Source: Hyphomonadaceae bacterium (GTDB lineage: Bacteria; Pseudomonadota; Alphaproteobacteria; Caulobacterales; Aquidulcibacteraceae). Taken from it: 64,000 nucleotides of DNA. The notes beneath the pieces are model-generated. The model was not told where the DNA came from. It saw only the letters and a list, made by a program, of their open reading frames with translations, and searched no databases. The DNA lies in the NCBI GenBank assembly GCA_019753175.1, contig JAIELK010000016.1:1-64000 (forward strand). The letters are read 5' to 3'. The translations under genes were made by a program, and so were the position numbers. This document shows, one piece after another, positions 36,388-45,130 of the stretch (within the stretch, counting starts at the first letter, position 1; every line of letters starts with the position of its first letter).

Positions 36388-37098
36388 ATGAGCGCATTCA
36401 CCTTGGCGCTGAGCGGATTTGTGCTGATCCACGTCGGTTTGTCGGCGACCGGCTTGCGAACCCGATTGGTCGGCTTGATCGGCGAGGGCCCGTACCGGGC
36501 GCTGTTTTCGCTCGCCTCGCTGGCGCTGTTGATCTGGATGATCCACGGCTACAACCTGATGCGCGGCGATCCGTTCGATCCTTTGAACGAGATGCTTTGG
36601 GCGCCCCCGGATTGGTTGCACTGGCCCGCCGTCGTCTTGGCTTGGTTTGGCGTTGCGCTCGCGATCGCCGGCGTGCTCACGCCGGGGCCGACCTTTGCCG
36701 GCTTCGAAAGCCGTGCGCTCGCGCAGGAGACGCCGGCGCGGGGCGTGCTGCGCATTACCCGCCATCCGTTCCTTTGGGGCTTGGCGCTCTGGGCGCTGGC
36801 GCATCTCCTCGTCAACGGCGAACGGTTCGCCCTGATGCTGTTCGGCGCGCTCGGCTTCATGGTGGTCCTCGGCGCGCGCTCGATCGACCGCAAGGGCAAG
36901 GCGCGCGACCCCGAGGCATGGGCGCGGTTCGAAGACGTTACCTCCAACGCGCCATTCGCCGCCATCGCCCAGGGACGGAACACTTTGGTGCTGAGCGAAA
37001 TCGGCTGGCGGGGGCTCGTTGGCGCGGCCGGCTCGCTGGCGGTCATGTTGGCGCATGGGATGCTGTTCGGCGCGCCGGCCATCGCAACCCCGCCTTAA
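36388..37098 (+). CDS. NnrU-family membrane protein
   Basis: 236 residues, six or so hydrophobic helices. NnrU family landmarks are the N-terminal FVLIHVGLSATGLRTRLVGLIGE (given in part here) and the GVLRITRHPFLWGLALWALAHLL pattern with the RHP motif typical of the NnrU/isoprenylcysteine-methyltransferase fold. NnrU was named in denitrification clusters, but most homologues lie outside them and the role is unclear. No nitrogen-oxide genes are near. The start at 36388 has GGAG upstream. It lies 52 bp after the tRNA-Lys gene. Confidence 0.85.
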   Translation: MSAFTLALSGFVLIHVGLSATGLRTRLVGLIGEGPYRALFSLASLALLIWMIHGYNLMRGDPFDPLNEMLWAPPDWLHWPAVVLAWFGVALAIAGVLTPGPTFAGFESRALAQETPARGVLRITRHPFLWGLALWALAHLLVNGERFALMLFGALGFMVVLGARSIDRKGKARDPEAWARFEDVTSNAPFAAIAQGRNTLVLSEIGWRGLVGAAGSLAVMLAHGMLFGAPAIATPP

Positions 37099-37113
37099 GC
37101 ACCGCGCGCAACA

Positions 37114-37434
37114 ATGGCGATTATGCAGGTTTTTGACCGCGCCCATTTCGAGACGATGACCGCGGGAGACCGCGCGCTGCAGCACGAGGTCATCGCGCTT
37201 TTCCGCCAACAGACTGCGGCGTGGGCGCAGGCCTGCGAGGGGGACGACTGGCGCGCCGCCGTGCACACCATGAAGGGGTCCGCGCGCGGCATCGGCCTGC
37301 ACGCCCTGGCCTACGCGTGCGAAGCGGCGGAGTGTGCGGGGGCAGACCGCAGCGCGGTCTCCGTGGCGCTCGAGCAAGCGCTGGCGGCGCTGGATCAATT
37401 CGCCGCTGCGGAGCCGCGCGCCGTTTCGCGCTAA
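37114..37434 (+). CDS. Stand-alone HPt phosphotransfer protein
   Basis: 106 residues, almost entirely an HPt four-helix domain. The phosphorylatable His lies in VHTMKGSARGIGLHAL (~51-66), the HxxKG motif of HPt proteins. It should carry phosphate between a hybrid kinase and a receiver in a phosphorelay. No hybrid kinase is in the window; possible receivers include the one-domain regulator at 27100-27459. An ATG at 37123 is an alternative start. The next gene begins 10 bp downstream, so the two may be co-transcribed. Confidence 0.88.
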   Translation: MAIMQVFDRAHFETMTAGDRALQHEVIALFRQQTAAWAQACEGDDWRAAVHTMKGSARGIGLHALAYACEAAECAGADRSAVSVALEQALAALDQFAAAEPRAVSR

Positions 37435-37444
37435 GTTTGCCGGC

Positions 37445-37843
37445 ATGTCCGCCACGTTCACGCAGCGTTTCCCCGTCGATGCCGCCGACATCGACGAACT
37501 CGGCCACGTCAACAACATCGTCTATCTGCGTTACGCCCAGGATATCGCGACCGCTCACTGGCGCTCGCGCGCGACGCCGGAGATGACGGCCGGATTTGTC
37601 TGGGTCGTGGTGCGTCACGAAGTGGACTATCGCGCCGCGCTTGAACTCGGCGACGAGTTGGAAGTGCGCACCCGCGTCGACTCCGTGGCGCAAGGCGCGA
37701 CGTGGACGCGGTTTGTCGACGTCTACAAGCTCGGCGCCGAAAAACCGGCGGCGCAGATCAAGTCCACCTGGTGCCTGCTCGACGCCGCGACGCGGCGCAT
37801 TCGCCGCGTTCCGCCGGAGATCATCGCGCGCTTTGCTGACTAG
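37445..37843 (+). CDS. Hotdog-fold acyl-CoA thioesterase
   Basis: 132 residues, single hotdog domain of the 4HBT/YbgC type. The catalytic-region motif is DELGHVNNIVYLRY (~16-29), with Asp and Asn at the expected positions, then VVRHEVDYRAALELGDELEV. These enzymes hydrolyse acyl-CoA thioesters in the cytoplasm; substrate length is not predictable. The last 4 nt overlap tail-to-tail with the DUF4282-like gene (37840-38172). Confidence 0.9.
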   Translation: MSATFTQRFPVDAADIDELGHVNNIVYLRYAQDIATAHWRSRATPEMTAGFVWVVVRHEVDYRAALELGDELEVRTRVDSVAQGATWTRFVDVYKLGAEKPAAQIKSTWCLLDAATRRIRRVPPEIIARFAD

Positions 37844-38172
37844 AACGCCGGATGGTTCGGGTCGGGCGCGCCGGTCGCCGTGCGAAGCGTATCGCGGATC
37901 TCGCCCAGCCGCTGATAGGCGAGAAACGCCAGCATGAAGAGTTCGCAGATAAAGCGCCAGTAGACGAACACGACCGCAGCCACGACCGGCGCGGCGAGGA
38001 ACTGAACGAGGCCGAGACCGAAGTTTCCCGCGGCGAAGGACATCACGGCGGTCAGCAACGAGATGCCGATTACAATGACGATGATGCCGGCGCCCAGGTA
38101 ATAGACGATTTTCACCAGCGTAGGCCCGATCAGGCGGTCAAATCCCAACAGGCTGCGTATCAGCGAGTCCAT
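37840..38172 (-). CDS. DUF4282-like membrane protein
   Basis: 110 residues with two to three hydrophobic segments. It fits the DUF4282 pattern: an N-terminal LLGFDRLIGPTLVKIVYYLG followed by long hydrophobic helices and RFICELFMLAFLAYQRLGEI. Function of the family is unknown. It lies 33 bp downstream of the SDR gene on the same strand and could be co-transcribed with it. Confidence 0.8.
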   Translation of the reverse strand: MDSLIRSLLGFDRLIGPTLVKIVYYLGAGIIVIVIGISLLTAVMSFAAGNFGLGLVQFLAAPVVAAVVFVYWRFICELFMLAFLAYQRLGEIRDTLRTATGAPDPNHPAF

Positions 38173-38205
38173 GGCGCGCTCCTCGAATCTTGCGCGCCGA
38201 TCCGA

Positions 38206-38979
38206 TCACATGGGTTGTTCGGCGTCCATGGCGATGGTGGCGCCATTGATGGCCGGCTCATCCGTCAGCAGTATCGCGAGCACGCGCGCCAGCGGTGTGT
38301 TGCTAGCGCAGCGGGCGGTCTTGCCGTCGCTCTGCATCAGCTCGTCGAGCGCTTCCTTGAGCGCACCGCGCGCACTCTGCTGGAGGTCCGGCAAAAGCGG
38401 CGCTTCCGCCCAAGGCGCGTCCTGGGCGCCCCCAAGGACAATGAGATTCACCCGAACGTTGCTGTCGCGGCCAGTGGCGGCGACGATTTCGAGCATCTCC
38501 GCAGCATGCCCGCGTTCGTCTGCAACGGCGAGCGCTTGCGCGTCCACTCCGATCGCGATCGCCCCGCCTTGCGTGTTCTTACGCATGAGCGCCGTCAGTT
38601 TCCGGAGAGACAGCGCCAGCGCGGCGAAATCGACACGGTCTGAAGGCCGGAAATCGACCAGCTCTGGAAGCGGCGCCCGCGGCGCGTTGATGACCGCCCA
38701 GTCCAGCCGCCCATATTGCTCGGCGATGAAGGCGCTGGCCTTTGCCCAGCGCGTGGGATCGGAGGCGTCGAACGCCAGTGTCGAGACGCGTTCAGGCGCG
38801 ACCTTCTGCGCCTCGAGTTCGTCCGCAAGCGTGAGCAGGGCTTGTTCATCCGCGTCGGCAAGCAGCAGACCGCCCTGCGAGCGGCTGGCGAGCTGGCGCG
38901 CCGCCCCGGCCCCGAACCGCGAAACCGCGCCGGCGATCAACGTCACCGGATTGAGTCGATTGAGTTCCATATCGGGCAT
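38206..38979 (-). CDS. SDR-family protein without the catalytic Tyr-Lys
   Basis: 257 residues. A Rossmann start (VTLIAGAVSRFGAGAARQLA, ~13-32) and an acidic residue after the second strand (LLLADADE) indicate a short-chain dehydrogenase/reductase fold. The usual YxxxK active site is missing: the region after NAPRAPLP and GAIAIGV has no Tyr-x-x-x-Lys. The C-terminal INGATIAMDAEQPM matches the end of SDR proteins (xxNGxxxxVDGG-type, with Gly replaced). It may bind nucleotide without being an oxidoreductase. A second ATG is at 38970; neither has a clear ribosome site. Confidence 0.75.
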   Translation of the reverse strand: MPDMELNRLNPVTLIAGAVSRFGAGAARQLASRSQGGLLLADADEQALLTLADELEAQKVAPERVSTLAFDASDPTRWAKASAFIAEQYGRLDWAVINAPRAPLPELVDFRPSDRVDFAALALSLRKLTALMRKNTQGGAIAIGVDAQALAVADERGHAAEMLEIVAATGRDSNVRVNLIVLGGAQDAPWAEAPLLPDLQQSARGALKEALDELMQSDGKTARCASNTPLARVLAILLTDEPAINGATIAMDAEQPM

Positions 38980-39050
38980 TCTAGGCCAGGCGGGCAGGTT
39001 AGATTCAAGCCATCGCCAGTGGCGGTCATTCCACTTATATGATCGTGGAT

Positions 39051-39521
39051 ATGACCCGCTTTGCGCTCCAGTTCGGACAGACCCAGCCTGGCCTCACCTA
39101 TATCGAACGCACCACCGCCTATGGGCTCTGCGCCCGCGGCGAAACCCAGATCGCGATTGTGCAGATCGGCAGGAAGGCGCCCTATGAGTACGATCTTCCC
39201 GGCGGCGGCGTCGAAGCCGACGAGGACGAGGCGGGCGCTCTGATGCGCGAATTCCAAGAGGAGACTGGGCTCACCGTGTGGCCGACGCGCGTACTCGGCC
39301 GCGCGGGGCAGTTTTGGGTCAACAAGGGTGAACCGCGTAATTCGCTATCGACGTTCTATGAGGTCGAACTGTCTGCTGACGACAGCCAGCCGACCGAGCC
39401 GGATCATGCGCTGCTTTGGATGTCGCCGCTCGAAGCGCTCACGCGCGTGCGCCACGAGTCGCACGGGTGGGCCATCATGCACTGGTATCGAGGCCGACGC
39501 GTCGGCAGCACCGGCGGTTAG
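39051..39521 (+). CDS. NUDIX hydrolase
   Basis: 156 residues. The complete Nudix box is present within GGVEADEDEAGALMREFQEE followed by TGL, fitting GX5EX7REUXEEXGU at ~60-82. These enzymes cut nucleoside-diphosphate-linked compounds with divalent metal; the substrate is not predictable. An ATG at 39039 would add four residues. The gene ends with a 4-nt overlap with the convergent gene at 39518. Confidence 0.92.
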   Translation: MTRFALQFGQTQPGLTYIERTTAYGLCARGETQIAIVQIGRKAPYEYDLPGGGVEADEDEAGALMREFQEETGLTVWPTRVLGRAGQFWVNKGEPRNSLSTFYEVELSADDSQPTEPDHALLWMSPLEALTRVRHESHGWAIMHWYRGRRVGSTGG

Positions 39522-40315
39522 GCGTCTTCGTCGTTGCCCTGACCGCGAAGCGGATTCAGATCGCCGATGAAGGTAAGCAAGTTGCGTGAAGGCAGCTCTG
39601 GCTGCGCATAAGGCTCAAGCTCGACAAGGTCAGGCGATGTGACTTGAAGCAAGGGGGTTCGCGCCGCCTGGATCGGCGCAATGACCTCGAGGTCCTCGAA
39701 TGAGGCCGGTTCCATCACATCCACCGCGCCGCCCAAGGCGACTGTGCTTTGGACAGGCGTGATCACGCTGCTGTCAGTGACAACAACCGGCGCCGTGACT
39801 TCTATGGTCTCCGCCACCATCGGCGCCCCGTCGTCCGCCACGCGATGCGCGCCGGCAGCTACGACAGCGAGCGCGCTGGCCACGGACAATACAATCGACG
39901 CCCCCATCGGGGGTGGCTTAGGGGGCGCGGTGTCGTACTCGACGGCCTCCAGTCGCTGCAAAAGCGCACGCCACACGTGACGGCTATCGCTGGGGCGATC
40001 GCCACGCCAAGTGGTGAAGTCAAGCACCGGGGCCATTCGTTCAATACGCGGATGGCGCGGAGTCGTTGCTATTTCAACCAGGCGTATGGGACTGATGCTG
40101 CGCGCCCAGTCCAACATGTATTGCGAGAACACTGCGTCCTGAGACCACACGACGATCACGGCTTCACGCGCAGTCTTGGCGTCATCGAGTTCTTCGAGCG
40201 ATTGGCGCCCGTAGCAGACACGCACACGATGTTGTTCAGCCTCGAGGAAACGCCCAAGCGAGTCTGTCGCCCAATGGAGCGTGTCGAACGTGCAAATTAT
40301 GCGAACATCAATCAC
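39518..40315 (-). CDS. TIR-like domain protein with one membrane helix
   Basis: 265 residues. The first ~115 residues look like a compact alpha/beta domain: VRIICTF, HRVRVCYG, AVIVVWSQDAVFSQYMLDWAR and PIRLVEIATT alternate as strands and helices, as in TIR domains. I see no clear catalytic Glu in the expected helix, so NADase activity is doubtful. One hydrophobic segment (~138-156, ASIVLSVASALAVVAAGAH) is followed by an Ala/Val/Thr-rich acidic tail of ~105 residues, probably periplasmic. Function unknown; the TIR-like call is structural inference. Confidence 0.6.
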   Translation of the reverse strand: MIDVRIICTFDTLHWATDSLGRFLEAEQHRVRVCYGRQSLEELDDAKTAREAVIVVWSQDAVFSQYMLDWARSISPIRLVEIATTPRHPRIERMAPVLDFTTWRGDRPSDSRHVWRALLQRLEAVEYDTAPPKPPPMGASIVLSVASALAVVAAGAHRVADDGAPMVAETIEVTAPVVVTDSSVITPVQSTVALGGAVDVMEPASFEDLEVIAPIQAARTPLLQVTSPDLVELEPYAQPELPSRNLLTFIGDLNPLRGQGNDEDA

Positions 40316-40533
40316 GGCCGGGGAACCTGAAGATCAGCCACTTTACTAGCAGGCTGACGGAGCGCAAACCATAATCGAATGCGCTTGGCGCATGTGCATA
40401 ATGGAGATTTCACTTCGGCGTTGCAGGCGGGAAACGTGTTAGCAAGCTCCAGGGCTGGCGCGGCAGCCCATTCGGCAGCCTCTCCCCGGCAGCCGAAAAA
40501 GCGAAGAACCAGCGCGGCGGGAGGAGATCGAAC

Positions 40534-40845
40534 ATGGAAATAGCGGCAATCACGCCCTTCATTGCGCAAGCGTTAGGTGGCGCGCTTGGAGGAAACATTA
40601 CCGGAATGATCACGCGAGGCGGCGGCGGTGTGGTCGGGCGCACGCTGATCGGTGCGATTGCAGGCATCGGCGCGGCCTATGCGGCACAGATGTTCCCGGC
40701 CGCGGGCGGTGTTGTCGCGAACTGGGCCAACCTTGCGCCCGACGACGCGCAATTATCGGCGATCCTGGCGGACAGCATCACGGGCGCGGCTGGCGGCGGC
40801 TTGGTCGGCCTCGTGACCGGGTTGCTGATCCGTCAGTCCAAATAA
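40534..40845 (+). CDS. Small Gly/Ala-rich membrane protein
   Basis: 103 residues rich in Gly and Ala with three glycine-zipper-like hydrophobic stretches (IAQALGGALGGNITGMI, TLIGAIAGIGAAYAAQMF and ITGAAGGGLVGLVTGLLI). A strong ribosome site, GGGAGGAG, lies upstream. Such glycine-zipper proteins may oligomerise in membranes; nothing more can be said. It is convergent with the serine-hydrolase-like gene, 1 bp apart. The 218 bp before it contain a short ATGCGC-TTG-GCGCAT hairpin at 40379-40393 and no other gene. Confidence 0.7.
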   Translation: MEIAAITPFIAQALGGALGGNITGMITRGGGGVVGRTLIGAIAGIGAAYAAQMFPAAGGVVANWANLAPDDAQLSAILADSITGAAGGGLVGLVTGLLIRQSK

Positions 40846-40846
40846 C

Positions 40847-41854
40847 TCACAGGTCGCGATACAGCAGCGTCAGGAAGTCGGCGTCGGACCAATCGCCGGC
40901 GCGCGCACCGGGGCGGGTTTGCCGAACCGCGACAAAGCCTTCGGTGGGGGAGATGTAGAGCCGCTGTCCATCCGATCCTGCAGCCATCGCCAGGGTCGGC
41001 GGCGCGGGCGAGCGGGCGCGCCAAAGGTCGCTTTCAACCCCCGGGACCTCGCGCGAGCGGGCGATGGCTGCCAGCCAGAACCCCATGCCCGCCCGCGCTT
41101 CAGCGAACGAGCCGCGCAGCGCTTCGCGCAACACGTCCGGGTCTGCGAGCTGTTGCGCGCGCCAAACGCCTTCGCGCCGGATCAGCTCGCCGGCTTGCGC
41201 CCAGCCGCGCAGCGTGACCTGGACGCCGTCGTCAAACCGCGCCGCACCGTCAGGCGTACGCGCCCAGCCGATCGGCACGCAGCCGATCGTCTGTAAGGTC
41301 TGTGCTGTGAGGTATCGCGCCGGATCGTCGCCGCGTCCGCGCGACACCAAGCGCCGCCGCGCAATCTCCGCGAACAAGACGTACGATGCGGCGTCGGGGA
41401 TAAAACGCACGCCGGGCGCGTGCTCGGGCTCAAGCATGGCCGCCGCTGCGAACGTCCGTTCGCGATTGCGCCCGAACGAGAGGCCGCTGGTGCCGTTGAG
41501 CAGGGCGCGGATGGTGATGGTGCTCTTGACCGGGTGAAGCCCCCACTCGCCAAGCGTCATGGCGACGGGTTCGTCGAGGCTCACCAGTCCGTTGTCGGCC
41601 ATGGTGGCGGCAAGCAGCGAGGCAAAGATGCGCGCGCCTTCGCCGACCGGGCGGCGCGTTTCTGCCCGGCCGTCGGTGTAGAACTCCGCCAGGACGATGC
41701 CATGGCGCACCACCATAAAGCCAGCGCCGCCGTGCTCGGCGCTGTAGGCCGCAGCCGCTGCGAAGCGGCCGCTGGGTTGCGCCCAGGCGACGGGCGTAGC
41801 GGAAGCCGTCAGCACGCTGCATCCGGCCGCCGAAAGCAAGGCGCGGCGATTCAT
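40847..41854 (-). CDS. Exported serine-hydrolase-fold protein with degenerate active site
   Basis: 335 residues from the ATG at 41854 (GGGAAG upstream). A twin-arginine-like signal (NRRALLSAAG) leads an exported protein with the beta-lactamase/esterase fold: NGLVSLDEPVAMTLGEW is the usual segment after the nucleophile. The expected SxxK is not present; the aligned stretch reads GEGARIFASLLA. The YxN position reads SYVLFAEIA. The protein therefore probably lacks the normal catalytic Ser-Lys-Tyr set. It may bind a ligand or act by another mechanism. Divergent from the lipocalin gene, with 99 bp between them. Confidence 0.75.
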   Translation of the reverse strand: MNRRALLSAAGCSVLTASATPVAWAQPSGRFAAAAAYSAEHGGAGFMVVRHGIVLAEFYTDGRAETRRPVGEGARIFASLLAATMADNGLVSLDEPVAMTLGEWGLHPVKSTITIRALLNGTSGLSFGRNRERTFAAAAMLEPEHAPGVRFIPDAASYVLFAEIARRRLVSRGRGDDPARYLTAQTLQTIGCVPIGWARTPDGAARFDDGVQVTLRGWAQAGELIRREGVWRAQQLADPDVLREALRGSFAEARAGMGFWLAAIARSREVPGVESDLWRARSPAPPTLAMAAGSDGQRLYISPTEGFVAVRQTRPGARAGDWSDADFLTLLYRDL

Positions 41855-41953
41855 CGTACTTCCCACGCCCGCACTTTCTCGCAGCTTCGGGGTCGGTGCA
41901 AGCGAGTGCACGCACACAAGCATCCAACAGGCGCCGCCGCGCGTAGAGACAGG

Positions 41954-42484
41954 ATGCGCGCATTGATCCCCGCCTTAGGCCTCATGGTCGTGTCCGGCTG
42001 CGCAACCCAGCCGGTGAACCGGGAGCCGACGGCGTCTTTGGCTGCACAGCCGGTCGAGACCGCGCGCTATCTTGGCTTGTGGCACGAGGCGGCGCGCCTG
42101 CCGAACAGCTTTGAGCGCGATTGTGTGCGGGCGACGGCGGAATACGCGCTGCGGGACGATGGGCTGATTTCGGTGCGCAACACCTGCATTCGCGCCGACG
42201 GCGAGACGCGTGATGCTGTCGGCCGCGCCCGCCGGGTCGATGACGCGCTTGGTAAGCTCAAGGTCAGTTTCTTCGGCCCGTTCTGGGGCGATTACTGGGT
42301 GATCGACCGCGCCGAGGATTATTCCTGGTCGATCGTCGGCGAACCGAGCGGCCGTTATCTTTGGGTGCTCACGCGCGCAGACAGTATTAGCGCCGATGAG
42401 CGCGCAGCGTTCGAAGCGCGCCTGCGCGAACTCGGCTACGATACCGAGCCGCTGATTTGGAACGAGGGATTCGCGTCATTTTAG
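41954..42484 (+). CDS. blc: Lipocalin-family lipoprotein (Blc-like)
   Basis: 176 residues. A lipobox (VVSGCAT) marks an outer-membrane lipoprotein. The lipocalin signature G-x-W is in YLGLWHEAARLPN (~38-50, matching GxWYEIARxPN), and the later PFWGDYWVIDRAEDYSWSIVGEP is the typical Blc strand pair. Bacterial lipocalins bind lysophospholipids or fatty acids and help in envelope stress. The ATG at 41954 follows GACAGG. The open frame runs ~180 codons upstream inside the neighbouring gene, which is not used. Confidence 0.9.
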   Translation: MRALIPALGLMVVSGCATQPVNREPTASLAAQPVETARYLGLWHEAARLPNSFERDCVRATAEYALRDDGLISVRNTCIRADGETRDAVGRARRVDDALGKLKVSFFGPFWGDYWVIDRAEDYSWSIVGEPSGRYLWVLTRADSISADERAAFEARLRELGYDTEPLIWNEGFASF

Positions 42485-42491
42485 CGGAGTC

Positions 42492-43667
42492 TCACCGGCT
42501 CAGCTCCCGCATCGCACCGTCCAAGCCCTCGATCGTCAGCGGGAACATGCGCTTTTCGCCGATGATCTCGCGCACGAGCTGAATCGAGGGCGTGTGGTCC
42601 CAGTGCTGGCGCGGCGTGGGATTGAGCCAGACGCAGCGTTCGTAAATTTGCGCGACGCGCTGCAGCCAGATCGCGCCGGGCTCCTCGTTCCAATGCTCGA
42701 CCGAGCCGCCGGGATAGGTGATCTCATACGGACTCATGGTGGCGTCACCGACGAAAACGACGCGATAATCGTGCGGGAACTTGTGCAGCACGTCCCAGGT
42801 CGCGGTCTTCTCGTCGTGGCGGCGGCGATTGTCCTTCCACACGCTCTCATAGAGGCAATTGTGGAAGTAGAAGAACTCCAAGTGCTTGAATTCGGCGCGC
42901 GCGGCGGAGAACAGCTCCTGACAAAGCTGCACGTGGCTGTCCATCGAGCCGCCGATGTCGAGGAAGAGCAGCACCTTCACTGCGTTGCGCCGTTCGGGCC
43001 TGAGCACGATGTCGAGATAGCCCTCACGCGCTGACTTGGCGATGGTGCCGTCGAGATCGAGTTCGTCGGGCGCGCCGGTGCGTGCGAACTTGCGCAGGCG
43101 TCTCAGCGCCACCTTGATGTTGCGCACGCCAAGTTCCACAGAATCGTCGAGGTTCTTGTATTCGCGCTTGTCCCAAACTTTCACCGCACGCCGCTGACCG
43201 CCCTCGCCACCGATGCGCACGCCTTCGGGATTGTAGCCGGAATTGCCGTAGGGGCTCGTGCCCCCCGTGCCGATCCATTTGTTGCCGCCTTCGTGGCGGC
43301 CCTTCTGCTCTTCGAGCCGCTGCTTCAGCGTCTCCATCAGCTTGTCCCAGCCGCCGAGCGCTTCGATCTGCGCCTTCTCTTCGTCGGTCAGGAATTTCTC
43401 GGTGAGCGCTTTCAGCCATTCGGCCGGGATCTCGGCGTTGACGGCTTCGGCGGTGTTTTCGAGCCCCTTGAACACATGCCCGAACACGCGGTCGAACTTA
43501 TCGAGGTGGCGCTCGTCCTTCACCAGCGCCGCGCGCGAGAGATAGTAGAACTGCTCGACGTTGGGCGCGATCGCCTCTTTCTCCAGCGCCTCGACCAGCA
43601 CCAGATATTCCTTGAGGCTGACGGGCACGCGCGCGGCGCGCAGTTCGGTGAAGAAGCGCTGGAACAC
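42492..43667 (-). CDS. VWA domain protein of the CoxE-like family
   Basis: 391 residues. An N-terminal helical region (VPVSLKEYLVLVEALEK) and a linker rich in Gly with NPEGVRIGGEGGQRRAVKVWDKR precede a von Willebrand A-type domain whose metal site reads FLDIGGSMDSH (D-I-G-G-S, so the first Ser of the DxSxS motif is Gly). CoxE-type proteins usually work with a MoxR AAA+ ATPase; none lies next to it here. The start is a GTG at 43667 that shares one base with the stop of the upstream gene, so translation should be coupled. Confidence 0.88.
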   Translation of the reverse strand: MFQRFFTELRAARVPVSLKEYLVLVEALEKEAIAPNVEQFYYLSRAALVKDERHLDKFDRVFGHVFKGLENTAEAVNAEIPAEWLKALTEKFLTDEEKAQIEALGGWDKLMETLKQRLEEQKGRHEGGNKWIGTGGTSPYGNSGYNPEGVRIGGEGGQRRAVKVWDKREYKNLDDSVELGVRNIKVALRRLRKFARTGAPDELDLDGTIAKSAREGYLDIVLRPERRNAVKVLLFLDIGGSMDSHVQLCQELFSAARAEFKHLEFFYFHNCLYESVWKDNRRRHDEKTATWDVLHKFPHDYRVVFVGDATMSPYEITYPGGSVEHWNEEPGAIWLQRVAQIYERCVWLNPTPRQHWDHTPSIQLVREIIGEKRMFPLTIEGLDGAMRELSR

Positions 43668-44335
43668 TATCGACCCTGCGGATTGAGTTGAGGCGCGGGC
43701 AAGTCGTTCAGCATCGTAATCCAGATCAAGTCAGCCATGATGTTGGAACGTCCGTTCAGCCCGGTGAAGCGCAATTTGTACTCCCAGCCATTGGCAACAT
43801 AGATGGACACGCGCGTGTATAGTTCGCCACGGTCGGTTGCGATCATGAACGCAGCGGTGCTGGACTCGGGAGGCGTTGGGGTATTCGCAAGCTCAACAGA
43901 GTCGACCTCATGCGGCCTGACCGGGCGAATGTTGGGATGAATGTATGCCAGCGCGGCGACAGCATCGGCGAGCGCTTCATGCATGTTCCGCTCGGGGACG
44001 CGCCGGGTCGCGTAGAGGGTGATTGCCCCCATCCTCGTGTTTTCGCCGCACGCTACGTCATCTCCGCGCGGGATGCCTATGCTCTCGCTTGCAATGATGG
44101 TGATCTCGCCGCCGCCGCCGGCGGCGAACAGGCATCTCATGCCGCTGGCGCGGTGACGGACCGCGACAGCTGGAGGATGCTCGGCGGGATCAAAATAGGC
44201 TTCCGCACCAGCGCTCGCGATCATCTGAACGGCGCGTTCGCGCAACTCGGCTGCTGCAGCCTCCGACCCGTCTTGAGCGAAACCGGGCGCGATGCACAGG
44301 CACCACGCAATCGCCATGCCTATCAGTCTGCGCAT
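43667..44335 (-). CDS. Hypothetical exported protein
   Basis: 222 residues with a signal peptide (MAIAWCLCIAPGFAQ). Two Cys (SGMRCLFAAGG and DVACGEN) could pair. There is an acidic/amphipathic second half with a WEYKLRFTG motif but no recognised domain. It overlaps the start of the VWA gene by 1 nt, so the two form an operon; a link between an exported protein and a CoxE-like protein is not obvious. Function unknown. Confidence 0.75.
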   Translation of the reverse strand: MRRLIGMAIAWCLCIAPGFAQDGSEAAAAELRERAVQMIASAGAEAYFDPAEHPPAVAVRHRASGMRCLFAAGGGGEITIIASESIGIPRGDDVACGENTRMGAITLYATRRVPERNMHEALADAVAALAYIHPNIRPVRPHEVDSVELANTPTPPESSTAAFMIATDRGELYTRVSIYVANGWEYKLRFTGLNGRSNIMADLIWITMLNDLPAPQLNPQGR

Positions 44336-44521
44336 AGGGCTATCCTTCGGCGCTCATGTTAGCCAAAGCCGGCGGGGCTGGCGAGGTGTGTTCAGAACGG
44401 TCGCTGGGACGGCGTTGCTGTTTGTTGCTTTCTTCGTGCGCGCCTGATCGAGGACGCTCGTTGAGGTCATCGGCGAGCACCGCGGCCTTGACCGAAGACG
44501 GCGGCCAGGGTTCTTAGTCGT

Positions 44522-45130
44522 ATGACCTATTTGACGCCCGATCTGCGCCGCGATCTGGCGCGCGCCGCTCTTTCGGTGGCGGCCGATACGCCTTGGCGCG
44601 AGGCGACGCTGGCCAAGCTGGCGCAGGCCATCGGACGGCCGGTCAGCGATTTCTACCCGGTCTCACTCTGGGAGGCGGTTGATTGCGTGGAAGAGGCGTT
44701 CGACCGCGCCGTCGGTGACAATCTCGATGCGCTCGATCCGGGGCAATCGGTGCGCGATCGCCTGTTCGATCTGATCATGAAGCGCTTCGAAGCGATGGAG
44801 CCGCACCGCGCCGCGGTGTTGGCGATGGAGCAGGGGATCGATCGCGACCCGACGCTGATCGCGTCGGCGCACCAGCGGCATGTGCGATGCGCGCGTTGGG
44901 TGTTGGCGCTCGCGGGGCTGGAGGCGGACGGCATGACCGGCCAAGCGCGCGCGCAGGGGCTGGGCGTGATCATCGGCCAAGCGCGCGCGGCCTGGCGCGG
45001 CGACGACGCCGGCGACTTTGCCAAGACCATGGCTTCGCTCGACAAGAATCTCCGCCGCGCTGAGGAGATGTTCGGCCGCTGGGCGGGCTTCGAGGCGAAG
45101 CCAAAATCGGATGAAAGCGTCGCGCCGTGA
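44522..45130 (+). CDS. COQ9/TetR-like protein
   Basis: 202 residues. The N-terminal helices have a TetR-type layout (WREATLAKLAQAIGRPVSDFY as the helix-turn-helix-like region). The C-terminal part, WRGDDAGDFAKTMASLDKNLRRAEEMFG in its pieces, follows the COQ9 pattern, where a lipid-binding surface replaces DNA binding. COQ9 proteins support ubiquinone biosynthesis; alphaproteobacterial members are also annotated as TetR regulators, so either role is possible. GTGA overlap with the cupin gene indicates an operon. Confidence 0.8.
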   Translation: MTYLTPDLRRDLARAALSVAADTPWREATLAKLAQAIGRPVSDFYPVSLWEAVDCVEEAFDRAVGDNLDALDPGQSVRDRLFDLIMKRFEAMEPHRAAVLAMEQGIDRDPTLIASAHQRHVRCARWVLALAGLEADGMTGQARAQGLGVIIGQARAAWRGDDAGDFAKTMASLDKNLRRAEEMFGRWAGFEAKPKSDESVAP

